Positions 37,044 through 48,530 are shown, counted from the stretch's first letter. The stretch is 64,000 bases of DNA from Stentor roeselii (GCA_006503475.1 RSEH01000003.1:208783-272782); one strand, 5' to 3'. Translations and numbers: made by a program. Notes: generated by a model from the sequence alone, not told the origin.

Positions 37044-39469
37044 TTAAGATTATAGATTTTAGTTTTTAGGTTGAATATTATTGGAATTTTCAAGGAAGTT
37101 AATATAGCATTTAGTTATTTCTAAGGAATTAAATATGAAATTTCTGTACAATTAAGTTATAAACCATTTTTATTTTTATGAGAATTGACAATCTTATTTC
37201 ATTTTGGTAACTGAAATTCTTTGTTGATATTTAAATCTATGTATCAATCGTTTCTTATTTAGTAGTCAAATTGAATTAGATTCATAATTTTTTAGACTCA
37301 GTGCAGAAGATGGTATTCAAGTAGATATTGAAAATCCAAATATATCTTATATAGAAAGTAGATCCGCAGTTGTTAAGAGATGTCGAAAGGATAAAGAAGA
37401 GAATGCTATCTTATAACTATCAAACTTAAAAAGAAGATAGATTGATAAATTAATTTATTGAACATACTAACAAACAATCATTATTATAATAACTACTTAG
37501 TAACTTATATTGATTTAGATCAGTACAGATATGAAAATTAAATATAAAATTATTCCTTTATTATTTGACCATACTAAATAAATTGTACTGATACAATAAA
37601 AGGATCATTAAATACAATTTCAAATAAGACCTTGAGTGAATAAAATCTATTCAATCTTAATTATTGAGCGTGAATTGGAGAAGAATTATATATAACTTCG
37701 ATAACTTACTGAATAGATTCCTGAATTTTTAAGTCAGAAATATTTAGATTTAATATATTTTCAATAATTTTCTATACAAGTAAATATTAATATTATCTAA
37801 TCTCAGGAAGTTTTGGATTACAGTTGCTATTTATTGAGATTAATATCGAAGATCATCTCCAAATGTATAATATGTAATCGCAGAAGTCAGTCAAAATTTA
37901 AAACAGGTAGAATATTATTCAGAAAATATACATATAAATAAAATATTGTTTGAAGAAAATTGTGAATTAATAATCCAATCATCTAATTTCATTCACTATA
38001 TACTCTCAAATATAACTTTTTGAAAATTTGTATTTAATATTTTAAGTTATTTTAATGGTTGTGGTCTGAAATTAAATTATCCACTTAATTTAATTTCAAA
38101 TTAGCATAGCGGCATTATTTAGAAAGAGTATAGGTGATATTAGCTATTAATATTTAAAAAAATTTTACATCAAGGTTTCAATTACAATAGGAAAAATTCA
38201 TATAATTAACATTTTATTAGGTGAAAACTTCATTTTAAAACTAATTTTTCGATCATAAGAATTTATTGAATAACAAAAACCAGCATTTAATAATTAATAT
38301 TCAGTTGTTGTTTTGAGGTAGATTACTTGGATTCATTTATAAAAATTTAAAAAATTATTAGCGTTTTTAAATACCATCTTTTATGTGATTATATCTTTAA
38401 ATCATATATTAAATATCCTATTCTTTTTAATCATAAAAGAGAAAATTTATTATTTTAACTAGCTCTTGCGAAATATACTTATAGATTGCATTAGTTTAGT
38501 TCAATTTAATGGTGATTGTTTATATTTAATCTGAAAAAGTAGTATTTATAAATGAATTAACAGTTCTTTTTAAGGTAACACTCATGTTAAAATACTTTTA
38601 AATGTTAATGAGATGATTTTAAGTATTTCATATTCCTTTGATATACATAGGTTTATAATATTCTTTGAGTATTGACATAATATATATTTATGAATCTTTA
38701 AGTTAACAATAATTTCAGGAATAATTAACTCGAAAATAGAAATTACTTTATCAATTTGAATTTCTGGTATTAATTTTTTATAATTCAGCACCTATATTCC
38801 TTGTTTGATATCTTTCAAACATTTATTACAGTTATTGCAATGATAACTACAACCATTCCAATTTTCTAGATATTAAGCTCATAGCTTTGATTTCAGATAA
38901 AAGTGACTTGTACAGTTCCACTGACCTATTCACTTCTTTTCCTTTAGATTCTATTTATCCTCTTCTTAACAGTTAATGTTTTGCTTAAGATGTTGGCGAT
39001 ATCTATAAGGAAATAACTTTTCTCTTGCTTTACTTGATTCGAATAAATATATTTCCATTCTTTTTTCTTTTAAAAAAGTAATTTCTTGCTCATTTTTTAT
39101 AAAGTTATGGTAGGAAGAAACTTTGAAAAAAATTGACCGTCAGTACTTATTGGTGTTGTAAAAGTAGAGGATTTTTCTCTGAAGCCATACTGTAAATAAC
39201 AAAAATAATTTTTTAAGCTGATTCATATATTTTATCTTACAGTTCATGAGTCTCCACTACAGAAAATTGCTTTATATGTCACAGCCGTACGTAATCTTGA
39301 ATTATTAATAAGAATAAAGTTTTTATTGATGAATTTGTTATTGTTTAATATAAAACTTGATAGATTAAAACACTTTATGATTTCCCTAGATATTACTTTA
39401 TAGAATATTAAAATGAGAATTTATAAAATAGAGAATACTTATTTTTTAACTTTTAGATTTAATAAGATT
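37044..39469. other. long intergenic region, very AT-rich
   Basis: 2.4 kb with no supported gene. The minus-strand ORF at 38582-38791 is Ile/Leu/Lys-rich, has no domain and is probably chance. I found no repeat of note and no tRNA. Confidence 0.5.
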
Positions 39470-40540
39470 CTAAACTAAGGGTGTTTCTGTTGAAAAGATA
39501 TTAGCCCTCTCTCTAAGATAATTGTTGATTTCTTGAACAATTTTCAATGAGTCAAAGTTGTTATCAGGTAAATTCATAATACGGTCAAAAAGTTCATCAG
39601 GAATTTCTTCCTTATATTGTATCAAATGAAACTTTTTAACAAACTCTAAGCTATATTCAGGATGTCCCTGAAAACTCAACATTTTTCCATTGAATTCCAT
39701 TCCTTCAACATCACAACTAATCGAATCATAAATTTTTCTAAACCCTTCAGGAATGACTGAAACACAATCACCATGCGACTCCATGATTGAAAACTTTCTG
39801 ATACCATTGATTACTTCAAATCCATAAACATATTCACCAGAAGGATTACTTCGTGTTTCTCCTCCAAAAGCTTTGGCAATCATTTGATGTCCAAAGCAAA
39901 TCCCAACAATTTTCTTATCAAGAATAGAAAACTTTTTTAAAATCTCTAAAAGCTGAAGTTTCCAGTCTTGGCTGAGGTCATAAGAGCAGTGAGTTGACCC
40001 AGTGATGATAATTCCTTTAGCTGAATTCAAAGCTTGAATATCAGGAAATTGTCCTAACGGGACAAAATAATGATTCCATTTTTCAACACCTTCAACAAAA
40101 AAACCAGTGAATAGTGCATCACATACTCCAGGAGTAAGATCCAAACAATTGAAAAGCAAAAAATCAGGGTTAGGGTGTAAGTCGAAAGCTTTGAATGGCT
40201 CGTATTGAAAATCTTTACTATTTTTCCATTTTTCGTTCAATATTTCTTCATCTTTTGATGAGACCTGCAACTCTTGACAGTTGTCCAGGATAAATGGGAC
40301 ATATAAATTGGAGTTTAGATAAAATGAAAAGAAACTCACATGCTTTAAAACACTTCGAACTCGATCATCAAATAAAAATTTTCCATCAGGCTCTGAGGAA
40401 AAACCCTGAGCTTTTAGTATGGCAAGACTTGCACTGATGAAATTATTTATGCAAAAATAATCTTCGATAAGTGGAAGTTGGCCGTTCGGTTTGAAAGCTT
40501 TCCAGATGCTCTGATATTTATGATAGACCACTAAATTCAT
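39470..40540 (-). CDS. Class I glutamine amidotransferase-like protein
   Basis: The 356-residue protein has an N-terminal region of about 130-165 residues that I do not recognise, then a class I GATase fold (about 165-330). The nucleophile is in GICFGHQMIAKAFGG, the oxyanion-region sequence is ITGSTHCSYD, and the His/Glu pair is in SFQGHPEYS; ESHGDCV is also typical. These residues should allow glutamine or a related gamma-glutamyl amide to be hydrolysed. It resembles the stand-alone GATase1 group rather than a synthase-bound domain, because no synthase is fused. The partner or substrate is unknown. The start context is TATATAAATG. Confidence 0.88.
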   Translation of the reverse strand: MNLVVYHKYQSIWKAFKPNGQLPLIEDYFCINNFISASLAILKAQGFSSEPDGKFLFDDRVRSVLKHVSFFSFYLNSNLYVPFILDNCQELQVSSKDEEILNEKWKNSKDFQYEPFKAFDLHPNPDFLLFNCLDLTPGVCDALFTGFFVEGVEKWNHYFVPLGQFPDIQALNSAKGIIITGSTHCSYDLSQDWKLQLLEILKKFSILDKKIVGICFGHQMIAKAFGGETRSNPSGEYVYGFEVINGIRKFSIMESHGDCVSVIPEGFRKIYDSISCDVEGMEFNGKMLSFQGHPEYSLEFVKKFHLIQYKEEIPDELFDRIMNLPDNNFDSLKIVQEINNYLRERANIFSTETPLV

Positions 40541-41124
40541 TTATATACCAAAATTATTTTTATATTTTACTTGCTTTTGAAATCAGAATTTGATTTGATA
40601 TGGATTTACTTTGAGAAGAGTGATGTTAATGTGATTTCTTCATTTGTTTAAAGTTTTTTCTCACATCTTCTTGAAAAACTAAGATTTTTGTCTTGCTTTT
40701 TTTGATATCATCTAAAGTACCCTAAACGTAAGTTTAATAGTTCTAACAACTTCTATAGTTCTTCGCTTCTTCGATGTTGAGATTCCCTTTGATTGAGTCT
40801 TCTAAAGTCTTAGCCGATTTGAACATGGTAGCTTCATTTTTTAATGGTAATAGGCCTTTGAATTTATGTAAAATGGAAATTACTAATCTATTATCCAAGC
40901 TAACTTCCCTTTATAAATTGTTTCTGGGTATCGAGATGTCCATCTGCTTACATATTCATCATAGACTTCGCCAGGCTGGAATTTCTCGAATTTATGAGTC
41001 TTCAGGTCCCAAACGTTGACTTAGTAATTGATACAAACTTCAATAATTTTTACCTAAGTATCGATTACATAGATCTAATTTGTCGTTTACTGCCTTTTTA
41101 GTAAGATACAGGCTTCGTTATAGA
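40541..41124 (-). pseudogene. intergenic with coding-like remnant, minus strand
   Basis: The rightmost part (about 40870-41010, minus) reads VNVWDLKTHKF followed by GEVYDEYVSRWTSRYP without a stop, flanked by stops and without a start. It looks like a decayed exon (a WD40-like start is possible), but I cannot assign it. A separate chance GTA...TAG of 15 nt lies near 41055. The left part, the promoter region of the GATase gene, shows nothing else. Confidence 0.3.
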
Positions 41125-41661
41125 TTACGACCTTCGTTGTATGTTACTTCCTTTGTTTTTTATACTCCCTGAATTATTTTCACAATCTTCATTTGGATTA
41201 CAGTCTTGGTAAAATTTACCTAAATATGAAATACATCTAAATAAGTATCTTCCATCTTTGCTAATGATAAAATCTAAGTCATACTCTCTTGTGCCTTCTA
41301 CAAATAAAAGAGTGGAAACTATAAGTTTTTGCTTTTCCTTGAAGGGTTTCTTGTTGAATTCTTCGTATAGGTCACCTTTGATCTTTTGTTCATGGTTTTC
41401 CCAAGCATTCATTATCCACTTCGAGTTATCCTCATCGACTAGTTCATCATTTTTTTCTGTATGACCTTCGAAATTTACTATCATAGGAATTGTATCTTTA
41501 CCTTCAATCAAATTATATTTTTCTTCAAGAAGTAACTTTTCATCATGAACGATTTCACTTTCAGCTTGGAGGTCTTGGGATTCACAGTACTCTAGAAAAA
41601 TTTGATTGCTTGTGCGATTCTTCTGAATATTTTCTAGGCGGCCATCTAACTCTCTCGACAT
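41125..41661 (-). CDS. OTU-like protein, catalytic Cys replaced; possibly decaying
   Basis: The protein is 178 residues from the Met at 41661, chosen because TATAAATATG surrounds it; the open frame extends 24 codons upstream to 41733. The first 120 residues are acidic and unassigned. About residues 139-153 read ISKDGRYLFRCIS, matching the OTU deubiquitinase signature D-G-x-C-L-F-R-x-(I/V)-S except that the catalytic Cys is Tyr. The domain stops soon after, without the later His motif, so it is truncated relative to normal OTU domains (about 120 residues). A separate fragment at 47306-47509 resembles the end of an OTU domain. I judge this a pseudoenzyme or a gene in decay; the family call rests on one motif. 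Confidence 0.45.
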   Translation of the reverse strand: MSRELDGRLENIQKNRTSNQIFLEYCESQDLQAESEIVHDEKLLLEEKYNLIEGKDTIPMIVNFEGHTEKNDELVDEDNSKWIMNAWENHEQKIKGDLYEEFNKKPFKEKQKLIVSTLLFVEGTREYDLDFIISKDGRYLFRCISYLGKFYQDCNPNEDCENNSGSIKNKGSNIQRRS

Positions 41662-42953
41662 ATTTATAGCCTTTAAAAAAAACCCAGTCCACATTTGCTT
41701 AGAAATTAAATAATAAATCTTTAAAATACCCAAATCACAAAATTTTTATAAAAGATCAGTCACTCACAACTGTCTAATAAAATAATAGTTCTTCTATATT
41801 TAGGTTCTAAAACTATTCATAAAAATACCTGGTTTCTTCAAATCTTTACCGTTTTAGGTTCAATAATAGTATATCGAATTGATGCATTTCGGTCTTGGTT
41901 TGAATTATCAAATAACACATATACCGATTTCAATATCTGATGATATTCATCACGGATCTCGCGATATCTTATAGGTTAACGATGTCTTGAGATTTCTATT
42001 ACTTGAAACTCTTTACATTCTCATGATATTTATTATTATATAGTAGATTTTAGAGATAGACTCTTTCAGAAATGTACAGGATTTTCAAAATATTCATTTT
42101 TTTTTTCAGCATTTTTGCTTTCTCAGAAATGAACAGGATTTTCAATGCATGCATTTTTTCCTCAGTCTGACTTTTAAAGATTTCAGAGACTGAAATATGC
42201 ACGTATAAGTATTCAGATGTGATAAAATCCTAAAAAAATTCAAAGACTCATAATTTTAGCCAAATTATATAAGAAAACATAGACTAAATTGATAAGAATA
42301 TTAACCTTCTTTAAATTTGAAAAGAAGCCTAATCAAGCTTGCGATGAATACTTAAATTAAGATTATAAATATAATTGTTTGTTGCTAAGTTCATCAGGGG
42401 ATGAAATTTTAATGCTTAATTTATTTAAGTTTGGTTAAATTTATATAAATTTTACATAATTATTTAGATATTATCTCTTGGTATTAGGGGTAAAATTACC
42501 TATTTTAAAATCATAAGGTTTATGTATATTAAAAGTTTCTTAGAAATATTTTAAACTAATCCAAATCTATAAATCTCAAGTTCAACATTTAGATATTGAC
42601 TCACAGAAAACAATTCTGTTATCATTAGTTACTAAAAATGTTATCGAGATGTGTTAAAAGAATTCTAAGCTAATGGTTGATGAACCTAAAATGATGATAA
42701 GTATATTTGCATCTTATATCGAGTAAACTTTAAGCTCTTGTCTAAATTATGAACTTAAGCTTGATATTGAACTTGCAACTTTTCATAGCCGGCCAATGAT
42801 CATGATTCAGCGGTCAAAAATCGAAAACATGGAAAGAATCCTTCAAGATCAACAAGGTGGAGAGTAACCGAGCTAGGTTTCCAATAAGCAAATGCTTAGG
42901 AGACATTCAAAAAGTGAGTGATATGATGGTAAGTTTTTCAGTGATATGGACCG

Positions 42954-43214
42954 TTGCAAACACACCTAATCGCAGCTGATCCCTTTTCACTTCTACATCT
43001 CCTGTCTTCCACGAAAGACTCAAGAAAAAGCGCCGGGGAACTGGAAGGACACCCGCTTGTAAGACTGATGTTTAGCGAAGAAAACGAAACTCCAGAGAGT
43101 TTCGCCCTGAGATGGAAGAGTCCTGAACTAAGGTTAAGGAAAGGAAATTTTTTGGACCTTTCTAATTATTTCTTGCCTGATGGCCGCAATGAGGTTCTTG
43201 TTGTCAGTCATTGA
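42954..43214 (+). pseudogene. unassigned coding-like remnant
   Basis: An 86-codon open stretch without an ATG start, richer in G and C than its surroundings and with balanced protein-like composition (ELEGHPLVRLMFSEENETPE; SNYFLPDGRNEVLVVSH). Other frames on both sides also read for short distances. I think it is part of a decayed gene; I recognise no family. Confidence 0.3.
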
Positions 43215-44109
43215 AGCTGGATCATGGAGTTATTAATATCATCAAGAATATCAAGGCACAGGCTCTTGTTATGCTTATAATTCGACAATATAGATGTTTA
43301 TGTTTATAGGTTCAAGAAAAACGGAAATCGAATTTTTTCCGCTATGGTCATCGAAAATGATTCCGGACAATTTCATGGGTTGTAAGTTAATTGTTGAAAA
43401 CTGCTTAGTTAAGAGGGAATAGGATTACTTGAAAGAATTTGGAATATTGGGTGCGGGAGAGATGGATTGGGATAGAGTGATTGATTTATCTTTATTTAGG
43501 GGTAGATTTTATTAACTTTAGTTGAGAAAAGATTTATGAAAGTTGATCAGATATTTTGTGATGAAAGTCATCTGCTTAGAATATTTAGAGGCTTAAGGAT
43601 TCTTGATGATTGAGTCTCAATCTTCAAATTCCTCAAAATCACTCAAACTCTATAACCCCAAAAATATACACCTGTCTGGGATTTCTGAACTCAATACAAA
43701 CTTTGTCAAAAATCTTGAATAAACTTAAACTCTATGACAAAATTTAATGATTTCCTATTTTTTACAAATGAACCTGAGTTTTAAATTTTTCTGAATTGAA
43801 TCAAAGTTGCCAAGACCCGAAAACCTTTTTTGGAAGTAAGTTGATATAAATTAGTCTATCTCATGAATTCTAAGAATTGAGTCTTAACCACAGTCCCCGC
43901 AAAGATTTAAAGATAACTCAGTCACCTAGTACTTTATGAATTTATTCTTTTGTCCAAGAAGATTCAAAATTATTTATCGACTTGAAGAAATTATTTAATG
44001 GTGTACTAAAATGAGCGATCATTTATTTTGTAGAGATTAACTTTGAATATTTTATTCGATTACCTTAAAAATTGAAATTTTATGCTTATCACTTGCTTTC
44101 TGTATATCT

Positions 44110-44400
44110 TGATTCTGAATCATGCAAAATATGTCAGCCTTCCTGCAAGACCTACAGCGATTCTTCCTGCTGCTCTCAGAGCAAAGAACCAATTATCTGG
44201 ATTTTTTCTGCATGACAGGTATTGTCCTAAGTGGGATGAAACTCTCTGATATCACTGTTTTTCAGACTTTTGTGAAAAGTGCCTCACCTCTGCGGGGCTG
44301 AGAGTTCTAAGCGGAGGCATATGCTTCAAACCCTCCCTTTTAACTGGAGCCTTTGTGATTCTGATGGGATCTTTCTTCAGTGCAAGGACCTGAATGCTTA
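44110..44400 (+). pseudogene. remnant of a Cys-rich (furin-like repeat) protein
   Basis: One frame reads ESCKICQPSCKTYSDSSCCSQ; after a shift another reads DFCEKCLTSAGLRVLSGG. The C-x2-C...C-x-x spacing is that of the Cys-rich extracellular repeat proteins common in ciliates. At least two frame changes and stops interrupt it, and there is no start, so it is a fragment of a dead gene. Confidence 0.4.
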
Positions 44401-45338
44401 ATTTAAGGACGACCTTACAATCTGCAGTATTAGGTTTTATAAGGATTTTGTGAGAGTGTGGATCTCATTTGTCTGTGTTTTCTTCGCTCGAACATTATAA
44501 CTTGACCTCTGTTTATTAATTCTTAGTTCAGGGCGCAAATGTGTCAATTTGAAGTAGGTTATCTTATTGAATAATTCTTGCATTTAAACTAATTTGAATG
44601 TTACAGCAATAGTCTCTCAGTAAAATACTGTTTTATTCAGTTTTTAAATCGATTTAGGAGGAAATAAAAGTCTTTAGGCTTTAAAAACAGTTGGAAGTTT
44701 TTATTTCAGTGTTTTCTTGAAGTTTTAAAAAATATCATATAATTATGGAGTCTCTTCAATCAATTTAGACGGATCGCAGATAGTTTCAACGTTTACTTAA
44801 ATTACTATCAGGATGAACGAAACTAAGTAACAGAAAAAGACTTATCACATGGCTCATGTTCTCAAATAGAAAAATAATTAACTTGTGCTTTATTTTATAT
44901 TATAAACCATCCTAAGACTTGAATTCAAGATGAGACTTTTAATTTCTTTATGGCATCCTTTATGCGTGTAAACTTGATCCTCGAAGTTGTGACATTTGTT
45001 AGGCTATCTCATTGAAATAATTGAATTTCTAATGATTCCATCATGATATGAACCAAAATATACAAAACTTTTGTAAAAGCTCCATATAAAGATTATTTCA
45101 GAGTTTAATTCGTTTTGTGATGAAATTTATCAAGGCAATTCATATTATAATACTTAAAAATCAAAAATTTGTTGATGAAGAGAAAAATTGAATCAATTGT
45201 GACAAGTCCGAACAAATCAGGTTTCCAGCCCGATATTCTATTACTGTGAGAAATAAACTTATAAGACGCATAATCTCATAAAAAAATTGAAGATTTACAA
45301 ATATATTTAAATATATATGGATTTGATAGATTATAAAT

Positions 45339-47126
45339 ATGGAATCTGGTCTATATCCTCGTCTCGAAGCTCTCAAAAGCGATTTTTTTAAAGAACTCAA
45401 AGATTCTGAATTTTCTAAAGCTAAAATTTTATTAGCCGAAGAGGATTTTATTGTTTCGAATTCGATTTTAGACCTCAAGCATCCTTTGAAATCTTTCCTT
45501 GCAGCAGAATTGATTTTGAAAAATTCATCATCAGAATTCGAACCTTTGAACATTCAAATCAAACTTAAATGCTTAAATCATTTGAAAAGACATATCAATA
45601 ACGATCTGATTATTAAAGAACTAAAAAAAATCAAGAAATACATAAAAAATAAACTTTTTCAGTTTGACCTTGATTCAGAGGTATTTATTGATTATTTAGA
45701 TATAATCAAAGAAGGAGCTTGTCTTTCAGAAATATATGAACTTGTTTTTGTTTCTGATTTTTTTCAAGAATCATCCCATTTATTACGTAATTTAATGTAT
45801 ATCAGGAACGAATTACTTAATTATAATGTTTCTGGAAATATAAAATTTTTGATAAATAATGCTTATGAAGAATGTGATAATTTGAAGATGTCATATACAA
45901 AGAGATTCAAAAAAACACTGGTTGACCTTATCAATCACTCAACTCTTGACCTTCCAGAAAAAAATAATTTGATTATCCTAAACAACCAACTTTACAACCA
46001 ACGAATTGATCCCTCTAGAATTGATAATCTTTGTGAAAATCTTGACATAACAATAAAAAAACTAATTAAAAAAATTGATAACTTTGAAAGTTTACCTGGA
46101 AATTCAAATAGTCTCAGAAATGTGGAAATCTTAGAAATCAATCAAGTTATAAAAAACTCAAATATCGATTTTGGATTTATTGAACAAAGTTTCTTCAATT
46201 TTAATTTCAATAGAAACTCTTCTGTGCCAATTTATATTGAGTTCGAAACAATATTTCTCTATACAATAAATTTCATGTTAACTTCCTTAACAATATGCTT
46301 GAAGGAATTATTAAAGTTTCCAGAGTTTCAAATGAAAGGCTTGAACTTGCTCAAAGCTTTTAGATTTTTAAAAGACTTGCCTCCCAACATAAGTCAAACT
46401 ATTTGTGAAATAATGTTAAAAGTAAGTGATCCTCGATATCGATCATCTTACTACAAGTTTTTCTTAAGAGATATGTATAAAAAAATAAAATTTGAAAAAA
46501 TTAAACCCGAGGTTTCCAATACTTTTATTTCACTTGCACTTAAGACACCTATCAGAGAGGTTTTAGAGAGATTTAATAAGTCTGAATTTTCTTTAGATAA
46601 ACTACTTGAAAGAGTCACTCCAAATATTTATTTTATGAGTTTTCCAGAAAAATTGCCAGGGATTACATTGAAAACTCAGCAGATTACACTGAAACTATTT
46701 GAAGAAGAAAACTTTGATGATGATCATAAACTTGGAGGAAAATTTTGTGTTTATTTACATGAGCTTGCAAATTACTTACAAAGGGCTTGTTTTGATTTAG
46801 TAGGAGAAATTAATAGAAAAATAAATCAGGATCTTGATATCAGCGAGACAGAAGAAGGGGGAAGTTTATTGGAAAATCTTGTCTTTGGAGAGGAGCTGCT
46901 ACTTATTTTCTACAGTCAATCAATTTTTTTACTGAAAGGAGTTTATCCAGATAACATCGAAAAATTTAAGGAAGAATTTCTTAATGCCAAAAAAAATGAT
47001 CATAAACCACCATTAAACCTCAACAAATCACAAGATATAATCACTTTTGGAAATTGTGGAAGCGTATACGGTTTAGAGTTTCCTCATTGGTTGCCGTGCC
47101 AATTGAAGAATAAGCAGCATAAATAG
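45339..47126 (+). CDS. unknown 595-residue helical protein of a HEXXH-like family
   Basis: I do not recognise the family. The protein is helical and Lys/Glu/Leu/Asn-rich with no signal peptide or clear TM. At about residue 475 it has YLHELANYLQRACFD. The broken copy at 56727-58390 has IHEFAHFIQRS at the equivalent place, which is a HEXXH zinc-peptidase motif, so the intact gene seems to carry the same motif with the second His changed to Asn. The C-termini also match: a hydrophobic segment, FKE(E/K)F, then FGNCGSVYGLEF here against LGECGTASGFKW in the copy. If the ancestor was a metallopeptidase, this copy should be inactive. The start is TATAAATATG, stop TAG. Confidence 0.7.
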   Translation: MESGLYPRLEALKSDFFKELKDSEFSKAKILLAEEDFIVSNSILDLKHPLKSFLAAELILKNSSSEFEPLNIQIKLKCLNHLKRHINNDLIIKELKKIKKYIKNKLFQFDLDSEVFIDYLDIIKEGACLSEIYELVFVSDFFQESSHLLRNLMYIRNELLNYNVSGNIKFLINNAYEECDNLKMSYTKRFKKTLVDLINHSTLDLPEKNNLIILNNQLYNQRIDPSRIDNLCENLDITIKKLIKKIDNFESLPGNSNSLRNVEILEINQVIKNSNIDFGFIEQSFFNFNFNRNSSVPIYIEFETIFLYTINFMLTSLTICLKELLKFPEFQMKGLNLLKAFRFLKDLPPNISQTICEIMLKVSDPRYRSSYYKFFLRDMYKKIKFEKIKPEVSNTFISLALKTPIREVLERFNKSEFSLDKLLERVTPNIYFMSFPEKLPGITLKTQQITLKLFEEENFDDDHKLGGKFCVYLHELANYLQRACFDLVGEINRKINQDLDISETEEGGSLLENLVFGEELLLIFYSQSIFLLKGVYPDNIEKFKEEFLNAKKNDHKPPLNLNKSQDIITFGNCGSVYGLEFPHWLPCQLKNKQHK

Positions 47127-47831
47127 GCTTAGAATATTTTAAGAATTATTATTGTTTTTTGGATTAGAAAATTTTTCATAGTATTTTTACCTTTAACTCC
47201 TTTTAACCATGAGAAATTATACTAAAATAAACATAAATAGTTGGTTTAATCATAAACCAATATTAGTATATTTTTTTAACAATTTTGAAAATTTAATATA
47301 ATAACTCATCCAATTTGATTACTGGACTCTAAATCCATCTCTTTATCCAATCGATAAACAGTAAAATTTTTATCAAATAATACATAAAGCGAAATTTCAA
47401 CAGGGTTTGCAAATTGATGCTCTCTTATATGGATTACCTCAGTATTTGACTTGAAAATTGTGATTAATACGTTTAAATTATAAGAAAAGTAATGAATTCC
47501 TGAAAACATGAGAGTTTTTGATAAGTTTTTAATGTCTTCAAATAGATTTTATGAAGAACAGCTTCGAAAAACTGGCCAAAACGGTAGATCGGTTCATTTC
47601 GATAAATTTGCAATAGAAAAATTTTAATCTAATTAATCATATTATTTAGTTATATAATATTTAAACCTAATCTAAATATACCTGAATAAGCACTAAAACA
47701 AAAATATCCTAGGATAGCATCAAATAAAATTTGATACATAAACTAATCTTCTCCTATCCAAAAACAATAACTCTATTTAAATTATAGAATTAACCTTAGA
47801 GTGTTTTTAATCATCTAAACTAAATTCGTTT
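47127..47831 (-). other. intergenic with an OTU-end-like fragment at 47306-47509
   Basis: The only readable element is a minus-strand frame at 47306-47509 (67 codons). It includes NPVEISLYVLFDKNFTVYRL, which resembles the last strand and His motif of OTU domains (I.L......HY..VY) with Asn in place of His. It ends in TGA, unlike the real genes here, and has no promoter-like context, so I treat it as a fragment. The rest is AT-rich. Confidence 0.3.
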
Positions 47832-48530
47832 TCATAAAGCACTTGAATCTTCATTTTTACCGTCTAGCTGGTTAGAATAATCAGCTAGAGTCCATCGAAC
47901 TTCCACTAAATTCATATTCATCTGCTTTAAAATCTTGACATCACCTGTGAGGCCGACTATAATGAGTCCATGCCTGACCTTGGTAGTGTCATACAACTAG
48001 TAAATCTTTTCAATAAAAGAAGTCTCAGGTTGGAGTTTAAGTTTAGTGCAAGTGCCAATCAGGGCCTGGTCAAGAATTTTTCTATTAATATTTACTTTTT
48101 CCACATATGGAAACAAGTCATTGATAATATTTTCAACCAAGGGGCTGATAGTCCTTTAAAAAAATTCGGAGCATTCACATCTCTTAAAGCCTTTAACAAG
48201 AGTTCCTCTTGCTCCATATCTGGTTCAGCTCTCATTCCTTAGTCGTAGTTATCCTGAGAGCTTAGCTGTTCAGAGTAAGTTTAAAAGTGTCAACCATTTT
48301 CTTTGACAAGTTTCTGGCCTTAGTGAACCCAAATACGTACAGCATGATTTCCTCAATCATAGCATAATCATAAACCATCATATCAACAGGTCTAAATAAT
48401 GCCTTCAAGTTATCCAAAAGTTCTTCCTTGATATCCGGGTTCATGTTGATGAATACAGAAAAATTTGGTTGCATTATGATAAGCTCTAATTGTGAGTTTA
48501 AATCTGTATTTTCAATTGTAAACCATTTTG
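47832..48530 (-). pseudogene. Dynein heavy chain pseudogene fragment (AAA1-AAA2 region)
   Basis: On the minus strand, reading from 48530 downwards, one frame gives FINMNP....ELLDNLKALFRPV, then DYAMIEEIMLYVFGF..ARNLSKKMV, which is the conserved stretch of axonemal and cytoplasmic dynein heavy chains after AAA1. A frameshift follows (SEQLSSQDNYD, TAA, GMRA), then a deletion, EELLLKALRDVNAPNFF, a second shift, and NIINDLFPYVE...KLKLQPETSFIEKIY, TAG, LYDTTKVRHGLIIVGLTG, where the AAA2 P-loop should follow but is destroyed. There are at least two frameshifts, two stops and two deletions and no neighbouring dynein exons, so it is a dead fragment of about 700 bp from a gene normally about 13 kb long. 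Confidence 0.9.

Larger units (their letters stand above)
41662..45338. other. long AT-rich region with decayed coding islands
   Basis: About 3.7 kb without a full gene. It holds an imperfect repeat pair near 42064-42165 (copies with CAGAAATG.ACAGGATTTTCAA about 54 bp apart), a GC-richer coding-like island at 42954-43214, and a Cys-rich remnant at about 44110-44400, listed separately. The rest shows nothing. Confidence 0.45.

Noticed and set aside
37044-39469. Small ORF at 38582-38791 and other short AT-rich ORFs
   Set aside because: Low-complexity Ile/Lys/Leu composition, no domain, no start context; expected by chance in AT-rich DNA.
41041-41080. A 15-nt GTA...TAG with A at position 10 on the minus strand near 41055-41069
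   Set aside because: Splicing it does not join two open frames, so it is probably a chance match.
47832-48530. TAG at a conserved Gln position of the dynein sequence, hinting at a reassigned code
   Set aside because: The same fragment has frameshifts and deletions, TAG and TAA end all intact genes, and no intact ORF contains them. CAG to TAG decay explains it.
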